This document shows positions 54,415 through 62,872 of a stretch of DNA of 64,000 bases, piece by piece. Numbering within the stretch: the first letter of the stretch is position 1; every line of letters starts with the position of its first letter. Source of the stretch: Dyella monticola (GTDB taxonomy: Bacteria > Pseudomonadota > Gammaproteobacteria > Xanthomonadales > Rhodanobacteraceae); assembly GCF_003363155.1 (NCBI RefSeq), contig NZ_QRBE01000016.1, positions 1 through 64,000 on the forward strand. Reading direction: 5' to 3'. The notes below the pieces were generated by a model. The model was given only the letters and a program-made list of their open reading frames with translations, was not told where the DNA came from and did no database searches. The position numbers and the translations under genes are program-made.

Positions 54415-55479
54415 ATGCCTTGGATTAAAACCGCTAATGCCGCGCAATATGAAGGTGCGGACTGGTCCAACTTTGTAAAAACCGTACACAACTGTACGCC
54501 GGCCCAGGCGCAGTTGATTGCTTTTCAGGACCCCAGCATTTCTTATTTCTTCTATTGCCGGGAATACATGATTCTGACCAACGGGCGCAGCTTCAATCCT
54601 GGCGACGCCGTGTTCTTTAACAGCACGCGAGCCCCTTGGTATGGCAGCGCACCGCAATGCGATGCCTATAAGCGGCAGTGCGTGGCCGTGGCCTATGCCA
54701 GCCCCGGTGGGGTGAAGGCAGCGGCCGATCTCACTTACAACGGCGCACCGGCGCTGGATGCCATCCTGTTTCCTGCCAACCTCAACATGAAATCCACGGG
54801 CTTGCCGAGCGGCACATCCTGGGTGGACCCTAACGGCGCTGGGCCCACCATGCTGCGGGCCAATTCCGACGTCATGCAGGCGTTGACCGGCGATGACATC
54901 GCCTACGCCCACGCCAAGGGCATCGCCGTGCTGGTGACCGGCCTCAATAACCATGACGCTGCCGGCTGGTCGGAGTTTCCGGCGACGGCGGCCGGGCAGG
55001 CCGACGCGCAGCAGTTCGCGGGGCAGTGCCAATACACGCTATCCACCTATCAGGTGGACGGCATCGACATCGATGACGAGTATTCCGCCGGCACGCCCGT
55101 TGAAGGCTCGCTCGCCATGGTGGGTCACTATGTCCGCCAGAGCATCGGCACGGCCTCGTTCTCCAAGGCCTTGTTCGAGGACGTGAGCTATTTCCAACCC
55201 AGCTACGGCGGCACCAACCTAGGCCAAGACCTGACCTGGGGCTGGACCATGTCCTATTGGGAAGGCCCTCAGGACCAGTTACCCCCGTACCAGGGCCTGA
55301 TGCCCAATAACCATTTGCTGTGTGGTTTCAATGCCGGCTCCGGCTTCTACAACCCCACGGCCAGCGACCTGCAATGGATGGCCCAGCAGGGTTATGCAGG
55401 TGTCATGGTTTACAACATCGATGCAACCGACGCCCAAACACTGTTAGCCACGCTGCTATCCGACTGGCCCACAGGCTGA
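54415..55479 (+). CDS. GH18 endo-beta-N-acetylglucosaminidase-like protein (EndoH type), no signal peptide
   Basis: 354 residues. Residues about 110-350 form a GH18 barrel: the catalytic DxxDxDxE motif is complete as DGIDIDDE (215-222, acid Glu 222) in STYQVDGIDIDDEYS, very like Streptomyces EndoH. ILVTGLNNHDAAG-type and TWGWTMSYW strands agree. The first 100 residues (with three to four cysteines, YCREYMI and AYKRQCVAVAYAS) are an extra domain that I do not recognise. EndoH enzymes cut the chitobiose core of N-glycans or related glycans. No signal peptide is visible, so export, if any, is by another route. GAAAGGAG precedes the ATG. Confidence 0.8.
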   Translation: MPWIKTANAAQYEGADWSNFVKTVHNCTPAQAQLIAFQDPSISYFFYCREYMILTNGRSFNPGDAVFFNSTRAPWYGSAPQCDAYKRQCVAVAYASPGGVKAAADLTYNGAPALDAILFPANLNMKSTGLPSGTSWVDPNGAGPTMLRANSDVMQALTGDDIAYAHAKGIAVLVTGLNNHDAAGWSEFPATAAGQADAQQFAGQCQYTLSTYQVDGIDIDDEYSAGTPVEGSLAMVGHYVRQSIGTASFSKALFEDVSYFQPSYGGTNLGQDLTWGWTMSYWEGPQDQLPPYQGLMPNNHLLCGFNAGSGFYNPTASDLQWMAQQGYAGVMVYNIDATDAQTLLATLLSDWPTG

Positions 55480-55545
55480 GGCCGCTGCGCGGCCCGGATG
55501 AATGGACGTCTAAACGTAAGGACCATCTTCCCATGCTCACACCGC

Positions 55546-55812
55546 TCACTCCGTCGACGCACCAGCCTCCACCGCATCAACGCGTTCCAGTGCAAACAGG
55601 GCAAGGTTGAGCTGAAAGCTGAGATTGCCGAGCATTTCGCCGAGCAGTGCGCGACGGATGTAGAGCATGGCGTGGGGGTCGTTCAAGGACGTGCTGCTGC
55701 CGGCGAGTTGGGCCATCAGCAAAAGTTTGTCGCGGATGTCGCACAGTTCGAGGTAGTGGTCATGGGATAGCAGGTGGTTGCCTTCGTAGAAAAGGTCGCG
55801 AGGGGTGTTCAT
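55546..55812 (-). CDS. Small XAC0095-like/DUF3077-type protein
   Basis: About 88 residues. The central helix LLSHDHYLELCDIRDKLLLMAQL resembles the XAC0095-type small proteins of Xanthomonadales, with a second helix RRALLGEMLGNLSFQL. This naming is tentative. The ATG at 55812 follows GGAG by seven bases. A perfect hairpin lies in the leader, 22 bases upstream. Confidence 0.6.
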   Translation of the reverse strand: MNTPRDLFYEGNHLLSHDHYLELCDIRDKLLLMAQLAGSSTSLNDPHAMLYIRRALLGEMLGNLSFQLNLALFALERVDAVEAGASTE

Positions 55813-55833
55813 GGGGCACTCCATGTCGTTAAG

Positions 55834-55860
55834 TCACGCCACGTATTGCACGTGGCGTGA
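55834..55860. promoter_or_regulatory. Perfect 11-bp inverted repeat upstream of a small gene
   Basis: TCACGCCACGT, ATTGC, ACGTGGCGTGA. It sits just before the Shine-Dalgarno sequence of the XAC0095-like gene. It could be an operator or a leader hairpin; no T-tract on either side. Confidence 0.55.
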
Positions 55861-56543
55861 GGGGCTTGCAGGAAAAACCCTGCACGTAGACGCGGAAGGA
55901 TCCGATTCCGTTTCTACGAAAGCCCTGAGTGGCCCGACACCACGCAGCATGCGTGGCGGTGAAGCGTTAGTAAAAATCGGCGTGGCGGGGGCACGCGGGT
56001 GCGTGCTTGCCGTATGATCGGGAGAACCATGGTCAACTCTCTATTCAGTTGGTTGTGGCCAGCGGATCGTCTGAGCTCCTACTCCGGCGATCCGCGCTTC
56101 ACTCATGTCGGGTGTGCCGTGTTCATCAAAGACGGATGGGCACACCCGACGAAAGGACCATCGCACAAAGCGCGCCGCTAATCTGTCAGGGGAGGCGGAT
56201 TTGATGCCGCCGATAAGGCTGATGAGCGTGGGCACGAAGCAGACGCAAGGCGCTATCAACGATGCGTATTGCATCGCGGCGCCGGTCCGACGACTGCTGC
56301 AGTTGATGCCAGATTCGGTCAACACGATTTCAGCAATAAAAAAACGCCCGATGATTTCTCATCGAACGTCTTTCTTTTGATGGTGAGGTTGCGGGATGTT
56401 GGAAAGCGCCCCTGGCAGCTAGAACCATTCACAAAAGCTACACATTACTCAAAGTAAAGAGTGCGCCACGTGAAGGCCTACGACGGCTTTGCGTCATTCA
56501 ATCGAATCACCCGGGTCGCAATACCCTTCAAGGGGAGGGGAGT
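55861..56543. other. Long gap with hairpins and no confident gene
   Basis: 683 bases. It includes an inverted repeat GCGGATCG/CGATCCGC (56062-56069 and 56088-56095) around CTGAGCTCCTACTCCGG, whose loop resembles CTGAGCACCTATTCCGG at about 57468, and a two-way terminator at 56344-56378. A 60-codon frame (55999-56181) has no support. Probably remnant DNA. Confidence 0.4.
56338..56378. terminator. Bidirectional terminator with ATGATTTCTCAT core
   Basis: CGATGA, TTTC, TCATCG stem with outer ACG/CGT pairs, flanked by seven A on the left and CTTTCTTTT on the right, so it can work on either strand. A related element with the same core is at 57381-57412. Confidence 0.65.
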
Positions 56544-57299
56544 ATGCGTGCTAGGTATTTCTTTGGGGCATCTATTCTTTTTCTTATCGGCGCATGTGCC
56601 CATGCGCCCAGTTGGCCGTGGAAAAACCCGTCTGAACTTTGTGCTGGTGATTGCAGTAAGGAAGCGCTTGCACAGACGATGGCTACGACTGTTGCTCGGT
56701 ATTGCGAAAAATACCGGGAATACTATGCCAGCGGCGGAACGTACTCCAATGGTTGGCAATTGGCCGTCGGTTTGTCAGGTGCCTTTGCCGGCGCAGTTGG
56801 AGCACCTCTTGCGTCGAGCACGAAGGCGAAAAATGCGCTTGCTGGCTATTCGGGCGGCGCCAATGCGATGCAACAGTCAATCGGTAAGGCATACAGCACT
56901 ATTGACTCTCTCAGCCAAGCCAACGCTGTAGCGCTAGCGTATACGCAGGGCGCGAAGGATTTTGCAGCCGCTGGCAGCGACACAAGTAAACTTGAGATGG
57001 TAGTTGCCCACACCGCGCTAACGTGCGCGACAGCCGGCAACGCAAGCAGCCAGGACGGTCTCTCAGCGTTTGCGGCTGCGACGTCTACAGGTCTTCCGGC
57101 GCCGGAGTCGTCGACTGCCGGGCCAGCCAAAGCATCGAACGTTGCCCCCGCTTCGGGATCAACCGCCGCCGCGCCGGCCAGAGCATCGAGTGCTGCTCCC
57201 GCTCCGGCGTCAACCGCCGCAGCCCCGGCCAAAACCACAAATCCCTCGCGGCCAAAAACGCATGTCCAGATGCTGCTGACACCCTTTAAACTCGATTAG
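56544..57299 (+). CDS. Lipoprotein with Ala/Pro-rich repeat tail
   Basis: 251 residues. Lipoprotein signal MRARYFFGASILFLIGAC with lipobox IGAC. The core (about 30-165) is helical and contains a hydrophobic Gly/Ala segment (LSGAFAGAVGAPLAS). The C-terminal 70 residues are low complexity, with a 16-residue unit repeated about two and a half times (KASNVAPASGSTAAAPA, RASSAAPAPASTAAAPA). GGGGAGGGGAGT precedes the ATG. Function unknown. The repeat DNA could change copy number. Confidence 0.7.
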   Translation: MRARYFFGASILFLIGACAHAPSWPWKNPSELCAGDCSKEALAQTMATTVARYCEKYREYYASGGTYSNGWQLAVGLSGAFAGAVGAPLASSTKAKNALAGYSGGANAMQQSIGKAYSTIDSLSQANAVALAYTQGAKDFAAAGSDTSKLEMVVAHTALTCATAGNASSQDGLSAFAAATSTGLPAPESSTAGPAKASNVAPASGSTAAAPARASSAAPAPASTAAAPAKTTNPSRPKTHVQMLLTPFKLD

Positions 57300-57676
57300 C
57301 AATAAATAACGGTTCCAGGTTGGCTTAATTTTGGGCGGATGAATTCTGTTGACGTCAACGTGTGCTCGATAAAATCTGGCAAAAAAAATGCCAATGATTT
57401 CTCATCGGTGGCGAAGCCTTGTTGCCCAAAGTTGCCCCTGTGCGTACTCGTGCGGATTCCGGACTGTCTGAGCACCTATTCCGGCAAGGGCTGCTCACGC
57501 CGCTGGTGTTAGCCAATATTTCGGTGACCCCGCTGGTCGCCTCCTGTGGACTTAGCCCATGCTGAAAAGCTCCGCTTCCGCGCCCATTGCAGACGATCTT
57601 CAGCGGAACTTGCGAGCGCTCAATCAGTCTCCTGAACCTGGGGCGCGGAGCTCGCGCGGACAAGGGAAGGTCGCTG
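57300..57676. other. Gap with a minus-strand terminator-like element
   Basis: 377 bases. On the minus strand GCCA-CCG-ATGA, GAAA, TCAT-TGGC then eight T (57412 down to 57381) is a good terminator, but no minus-strand gene precedes it closely. The downstream 200 bases carry no supported gene. Confidence 0.4.
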
Positions 57677-58402
57677 GTGAGAGTGCAGGGGGTAAAATCC
57701 AGGGGCCCTACCGTATCGGCTCGCCGGATCGTGGCAATGGTCCTGACGATCGGGTGCCATCTAGTCCTTCTGATAGTGCTGTTGCAGCCGGTAGCCTCCT
57801 ATACCGGCATGTTCCCCGTGGTGGAACACCACGCAAGCGCACTCAAACTGCGGTTCATTTTGTCGCCACGACCAACGTCCACACCATCCGTATCACCAGC
57901 GCCACACCTGGTCGTGCGCTCTCCGGGCGTCGCTCAGAAAGCGTTGGTGAAAGAAGCCACACTGCTACCAGGCCAACACGTCGCGCACGTTACTGCACGG
58001 CCCACCTCCACCAACGTGTCACCGCCTCCTGCCGTCCCGGTGCTGCCTCATGTGCTCGCCTCGCCCGACCCCTACACGAACAGCCAAGCCTCTACGGAGG
58101 ATGGCGGCTTTCGGGAGCGGCTACTCAACGCTCAACACGCCGGTGACATTCATGGAGTCCCAGGATCTGATAGACCCATCGTGCCCGGGATTCAATTGAT
58201 CAACCCTATGGATCAGGGTATTGGTGCGGTGGCGCGCACGGCGCAACGTTTGTTTGGCGTCACCAATCACCACTGCATCGATGTCGAAGTCTTGAAAAGC
58301 CTCGCGCCGGAGGAATTAATCGCGCGACATGTATCAGTTGACGAAGTGAATGCAGAGGCTGAGAAGTACAATTGCTACCATCCATTGGGGCTGAGCTTCT
58401 AA
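57677..58402 (+). CDS. TonB-like single-span membrane protein of unknown function
   Basis: About 241 residues from a GTG with GGGAAGG six bases upstream; the frame upstream opens only with a TTG lacking a site. One membrane helix near the N-terminus (RIVAMVLTIGCHLVLLIVLLQPV) is followed by a Pro/Ser/Val-rich periplasmic linker and a C-terminal domain with two cysteines (HHCIDVEVL, KYNCYHPLG). The layout resembles TonB-type or periplasmic anchor proteins of Xanthomonadales, but the TonB C-terminal motif is not seen. Function unknown. Confidence 0.65.
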   Translation: MRVQGVKSRGPTVSARRIVAMVLTIGCHLVLLIVLLQPVASYTGMFPVVEHHASALKLRFILSPRPTSTPSVSPAPHLVVRSPGVAQKALVKEATLLPGQHVAHVTARPTSTNVSPPPAVPVLPHVLASPDPYTNSQASTEDGGFRERLLNAQHAGDIHGVPGSDRPIVPGIQLINPMDQGIGAVARTAQRLFGVTNHHCIDVEVLKSLAPEELIARHVSVDEVNAEAEKYNCYHPLGLSF

Positions 58403-58617
58403 GCGGTATCCATCAATGCTTCCTGGGTGTGGTCGCCAGCTAAACCGCTCGATAGCCGAGTCTGAAATACAGCTTACGGACACGTATCGTAAGAGTTTGG
58501 AAGGACAGTTACTGGTCAAGCAGCAATGGATTGGGATCAGAGTTTGGCTCACCAGCCCGAATCGTTCGGAAAGACCGGAAACAGCAATAGGGTGAGGATG
58601 TTCAACAGGGGAATGGC

Positions 58618-60346
58618 ATGTCATTGAAAGATGTACGGACCGCTGTAGAGAGGTTTCTTAAATCGGACAGTCCTCAGGCCATTTCCATCAGTGGCAAGTG
58701 GGGCAGCGGGAAGACCTATTTTTGGAATCAGGTCATCAAGAGTGCTTCGCAACAAGGGCTGGTCAAAAAATATTCTTACGTATCCTTGTTTGGGACGAAC
58801 AACCTTGCCGAGCTGAAGTCAGCCATTTTTGACTGTATCCGCCAGGGATGTGGACGCTGGGGCAAGCTCCTTGACGTGGGCAGAAAATGCCAAGGCAGTG
58901 ATGCGGTCTTCCTCCATCGATGAGATTAAGGAACCCAGTCGGCGATTGCTGAATCTAGGTAGGAAGAATATTTCGCAGGTGACACCCATCCTGGGGACGT
59001 GGGGAAACGTAGCCAGGTCACTGTCCTTCTTTGCGATTAAAAATTATGTGATATGCCTCGATGATGTGGAGAGGAAAGGTACGGGGCTTCCACTCAAGGA
59101 GGTTCTAGGCCTTGTGTCCATGCTCAAGGAGCAACGGGGCTGTCGGATCGTTGTTATTTTGAACGAAGATGAGCTGGAATCGGACAGGCCAGTCTTCGAT
59201 GCCTTCAAGGAAAAAGTTTTTGATGGAGAGATGGTTTTCTCACCTTCGGTAGAAGAGTGCGCAAAGCTTGTCTTTACCGACGACTGGGAGCATTCGAAGG
59301 AAGTCACAGAAAAAGTTGTTCGTCTTGACATCAAGAATATCCGGATTTTGCAGCGCATTCGGCGCGTCATCGAAACACTTCTCCCCTATGTGGAAGGAAA
59401 AGATGAGGCCCTTACGCGGCAGCTTATTCATTCATCCGTTCTTCTGACGTGGTGCTATAACAGTCGCGAAAGCACTGTGCCTTCCTATGAAATAGTGAAG
59501 GACACAAGCTATGCAGCCTTGATGATGTCATCAGGGAAAATGGAGAAGACTGAATCGCAAAAAGTGACTGAGAAAGTCCTGTCTGGCTATGGCTATCGAG
59601 ACTCTGATGAGTTCGATTTACACATCTGCCAGTTTCTAGAGAAGGGCTATGTAGTTGACGATGACTTCGTTGCTATGGTCAATTCTTTTCAGGAGATGGC
59701 ACTGAAGAATAATCACTCGGGGAGCTTCACCCAGGCTTGGGGACTTTTTCACGACACGTTTGCCGACAATGAGCAGGAGCTTGTCACAACATTGCGCCAA
59801 AGGTTTCTTGATGGGGCAAAGTGGATTCATCTGGGAAACGCGATGGGGACTGTTCGACTCATGCGCGAACTGGGGCATGAAGACATCGCCGATGAGTTGA
59901 TGAATCATTGGATAGAGATGGCTAAGCGTGAGAGCAAGGAGTTTCTCAATCCTCAGAACGCATTCCTGTCATCCGAAAGCGTGGATGAGAAATTCAAGGA
60001 TATGGCAAGAAATGCCTACTTTTCTGAAAAATCGATGCCGACGCTCGGGGATGCGATAAGAGACATGTCAGGCAAGAACGGGTGGAGCAAGGAACAGATT
60101 GAAGTTCTGTCAAATGCGACGGCGGACGAGTACTTTGGTTTCTTCAAGTCCATAGAGATGGACACAGATCTCGACATGTACATCAAGACATGTTTGCAGT
60201 TTGGGTCAATGACCAGCAACAACAACGACGACGAACATTATAAAAAAATCTATGCCACCGCCGTTGTCGCTCTCAAAAGGATTGCCAGCGAGAACCGATT
60301 GAATGCACTTCGTCTTTCCAGGTTCTTGCCCAAAGATTCAAGCTGA
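58618..60346 (+). pseudogene. KAP-type P-loop NTPase interrupted by a frameshift
   Basis: Two overlapping frames make one protein of about 575 residues. The first (58618 to about 58830) has Walker A SGKWGSGKTYFW; the second continues LTVSARDVDAGASSLTW and has Walker B YVICLDDVERKG near 59050. The frames join exactly if one T is removed from the run of five T at 58826-58830, so a single-base insertion has broken the gene (or it is a sequencing error). KAP NTPases are often membrane-linked and several occur in phage-defence or toxin contexts; this one has no membrane segment. The C-terminal 350 residues are helical and unknown. The region is clearly more AT-rich than the flanks, which suggests horizontal transfer. 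Confidence 0.72.
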
Positions 60347-60420
60347 GACCGGCATGTATGACCTACGCATCTTCAGAGTTCATCCAGGGTACAAAGGTCT
60401 CATCATGGAAATGATTCCAG

Positions 60421-60846
60421 TCAGGTCATGGGCTCTCTCCTAATGCATAGCTGCCCGCCACCTTGTGCAACGACATGAAAACCCGACGGGCCAAAGATAT
60501 TCCAACTTTCATAGCCCGTTGAGAATGGAATAACTTCGAGGCGGAGATACCCCTCAAACTCTAAAAGAAGATCGGCGGTGCTCTCGCGAACTTCTATGCG
60601 TATGACTGGCCGCGAAGCCAGCAAATTAGTGGCAATCGACGCAGCATCAATCGAAGCTGGCAAGCCATATTGTTGTAAATGATCTTCGCTGCTAATTGCT
60701 ATACGACCGGCATCCAAGATCCGCCAAGGGCATTCTACGCCGATGCCGAGAGATGGCTGGACCGTGAAGCTCCACTGGGATGGCTTAATATGTTGGACGC
60801 CTGTAATGACGCGGCCAACAATGCATGAAAAATCGAAGGAATCCAT
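60421..60846 (-). CDS. Small hypothetical protein, possibly DUF6188-like
   Basis: 141 residues, beta-rich with no signal peptide. Landmarks: IAISSEDHLQQYGLP, then LEVIPFSTGYESWNIFGPSGFHVVAQGGGQL at the end. It resembles small single-domain proteins found as immunity-type proteins, but I am unsure of the family. It converges with the broken NTPase gene. Confidence 0.55.
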   Translation of the reverse strand: MDSFDFSCIVGRVITGVQHIKPSQWSFTVQPSLGIGVECPWRILDAGRIAISSEDHLQQYGLPASIDAASIATNLLASRPVIRIEVRESTADLLLEFEGYLRLEVIPFSTGYESWNIFGPSGFHVVAQGGGQLCIRREPMT

Positions 60847-61011
60847 GGTCTTTGACCTAACTACCTAATAGACGGACGTGCACGTCCGGTTATACATCTG
60901 CGCGCACTTGCTGAACGCAGCCCTTAAAGCCTTGACCTATGGGAACTTTACTTGTCCGACGTCCAGCTAACAATCCAGCGCGAAGCCGGACATCGATTGC
61001 TGCGCTGGAAG

Positions 61012-61035
61012 GTCTGCTTTGGGTCGAAAGCGGAC
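61012..61035. repeat. Hairpin repeat, left copy beside peptidase E
   Basis: GTCTGCTTT, GGGTCG, AAAGCGGAC: a 9-bp imperfect stem with one G-T pair. A second copy with the same loop lies 779 bases to the right (61791), so the pair brackets the peptidase E gene. Confidence 0.65.
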
Positions 61036-61099
61036 AATCGTCTGATCTTGCTCACACAGGCATCCTAATAAGTTTCTAGAACACGTCCAGCAGGACTGC

Positions 61100-61759
61100 T
61101 CAGTTGAACAGCTTCCAGTGACCCTCGGAGACGACAGCGACCTCGCCGTCGATGACAGTGATAGCGGTCTGGTCGTCGATGGCATAGCCCGGCACATCGA
61201 GCGCGGCGGCCCAGCGCTCCGCTTCGGCTAGGCCGAACTCCGGCATGTTTGGGTGGTTGAGGTGTGGAAAGATGCCGAAGTCGACCAGCCCCAGTGCCTC
61301 GACGCTGCCTGTCGGCGACTGCCAGTCACTCATGTACTGACCTAGGTGGTGCGCCGCCACGAGGCTCCCGGCGCTCACCCCGACCCACACCGTCTCCTGC
61401 AGCGAAGGCAGGACGTCAGCCAAGCCGGAATGCTGCAGCCAGTGCGCGAGATACAGCGGATCGCCACCGCCCACCAGAAGAGCGTTGGTTTCCCGGACGA
61501 TGGGAATCCACTGCGCCGCGTCGATGCTGGGAAGCGCTGTGAGCTCAAGCAGGCCGAGAGACTTCCAGCCGATCTCGCACAGCGGAGTCATCGCGCGGCC
61601 AGAGACAATCCGCCACGCGGCACCAGGCCCCCCAGCGGTGTACGCAGCCGTCGGGATCACCAGGGCATTGGCCTCGGCGATGGGCTTGCCCAGCATCTCG
61701 ACGAGCGCGTTGGCGATGCTCGTGTTCTTGATGCCGGCGGAGGTGAGAAGAAGCTTCAT
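61100..61759 (-). CDS. Peptidase E-like (S51) serine peptidase
   Basis: About 219 residues. The S51 nucleophile elbow is GVSAGSLVA; VGGGDPLYLAHWLQHSG and HPNMPEF correspond to the substrate and His regions. PepE cleaves Asp-X dipeptides in the cytoplasm. GAGGAG lies just before the ATG at 61759; a longer frame upstream runs into the hairpin repeat and is rejected. The gene is bracketed by two copies of a hairpin repeat, like a mobile cassette. Confidence 0.87.
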   Translation of the reverse strand: MKLLLTSAGIKNTSIANALVEMLGKPIAEANALVIPTAAYTAGGPGAAWRIVSGRAMTPLCEIGWKSLGLLELTALPSIDAAQWIPIVRETNALLVGGGDPLYLAHWLQHSGLADVLPSLQETVWVGVSAGSLVAAHHLGQYMSDWQSPTGSVEALGLVDFGIFPHLNHPNMPEFGLAEAERWAAALDVPGYAIDDQTAITVIDGEVAVVSEGHWKLFN

Positions 61760-61790
61760 ATCTCCTCTACGATCTCGTCTTTCCAATAAC

Positions 61791-61814
61791 GTCTGCTTCG
61801 GGTCGGAAGCGAAC
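61791..61814. repeat. Hairpin repeat, right copy beside peptidase E
   Basis: GTCTGCTTC, GGGTCG, GAAGCGAAC. Compared with the left copy, the base pair next to the loop has changed on both sides (T-A to C-G), keeping the stem. Confidence 0.65.
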
Positions 61815-61956
61815 TTTTCAGAATCATAGCGGTGAGCGCCTCTCGCGCCCATGGTCGGCACCAGCGCGGTGCTCAGCGCTTGCCGGAATCGATGTTCAAC
61901 CAGACCGGAATCCGCAGCTGCGCTCCCACCTAGACATTAGGAATGCTCTGCTTGGG

Positions 61957-62169
61957 TTATTCACCCACTTCATCCAGCCATTGTCGCTGGCTGTGCAGCG
62001 TCTTCGCCATTTCGCGCAAAATCGGGCGTGTGCCGCCCTTCCAAGCATTACGGCTGGCGCCGGCCTTGCCGCTTGCAGTTCGCGGCCCCGTGGATGCCCT
62101 CCACGGTCGCCAGTGCTGGATCGCTGCCGCTTGCCGTGTCCGCCGCTCGGGTGTCCAGCCGTTTGTCAT
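61957..62169 (-). CDS. Conserved small protein overlapping the preceding gene
   Basis: 70 residues, very basic: WTPERRTRQAAAIQHWRPW, STGPRTASGKAGASRNAWKGGTRP. I recall this WxPW-STGPRT-GK-KGG pattern from conserved proteins of integrated elements in many proteobacteria. Its first 122 bases lie inside the upstream gene in another frame, with its own ribosome-binding site (AAGGACC). It may bind nucleic acid; function unknown. Confidence 0.75.
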   Translation of the reverse strand: MTNGWTPERRTRQAAAIQHWRPWRASTGPRTASGKAGASRNAWKGGTRPILREMAKTLHSQRQWLDEVGE

Positions 62170-62719
62170 GGTCCTTCTCCAATAGTTCGTTTGGCTGATC
62201 CACGATTTGTTCCGCGTGCGCGTGAGGCGTGCCGTTATTCACCTGTTGGTGCCCGTGGGCAATGTTGGCCTGTTTGGCGAATACTACGGGCGGATTCTTG
62301 ATAACAGCCAGGGTTTCAAGCGTCGCACGACACTGGCTTTGTGCCCGTAGAGCAAGCTTCAGATAGATTTCGGTTGCATTGATGTACTCGCCCATATTCA
62401 CCGCCGCACGTCGGGCCAGCTCCGCGAACATGACGTTTAATGCGGTAGCCTGACTACCTAGCATTGCCTCGATATTGCGCAGATCGCCACGGCTGATCGT
62501 GTCGGCCTGATCTTTCAGGACGTGGGCTAGGTCGGTCAGTGATAGTTCGCCCGCATCTGCTTGACCATACCGGATGATGGTTCCGGCCGCGCTGAAATGT
62601 GGGCCGGCGGCGGTCTTAGCCACCAAGTAATCGTGCGATTCACCAGGCTTCATCTCCACGGTCAAGGTGCGCGACTTCGGCGTGGTCGGCTCAGCTTTCT
62701 TATGCGGTCTTGTCGTCAT
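62048..62719 (-). CDS. Conserved protein of integrative elements
   Basis: About 223 residues. It begins TTRPHKKAEPTTPKSRTLTVEM; the centre reads LKDQADTISRGDLRNIEAMLGSQATALNVMFAELARRAA, then EIYLKLALRAQSQCRATLETLA, all helical. I recognise it as a protein often found in phage-like or integrative islands, without known function. The last 40 residues, where it overlaps the next gene, are low in conserved character. No signal peptide. Confidence 0.75.
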   Translation of the reverse strand: MTTRPHKKAEPTTPKSRTLTVEMKPGESHDYLVAKTAAGPHFSAAGTIIRYGQADAGELSLTDLAHVLKDQADTISRGDLRNIEAMLGSQATALNVMFAELARRAAVNMGEYINATEIYLKLALRAQSQCRATLETLAVIKNPPVVFAKQANIAHGHQQVNNGTPHAHAEQIVDQPNELLEKDHDKRLDTRAADTASGSDPALATVEGIHGAANCKRQGRRQP

Positions 62720-62872
62720 GGCCCCATCACTTTGTGCGCGAAACATCCAACGGCCAAGTAAGACAGACAGGCCGGGAAAACGCACACACCCTGGTATATC
62801 TATATAGGTGCCTATCTGGCAGGTAGATTCGATGATCGAAAGTGGCCTGATAGGCCTGTTTGGCAGGTAGAT

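Noticed and set aside
55999-56181. 60-codon frame before the lipoprotein gene
   Set aside because: No clear site, no motif, and it spans a hairpin; probably remnant DNA.
60960-61036. Integron attC site (GCTAACAAT followed by inverted repeats)
   Set aside because: The core differs from RYYYAAC and no matching GTTRRRY end was found at the right distance; no integrase in the window.
60967-61197. 76-codon minus-strand frame containing VRFRPKAD
   Set aside because: It is the translation of the hairpin repeat beside peptidase E, not a gene.
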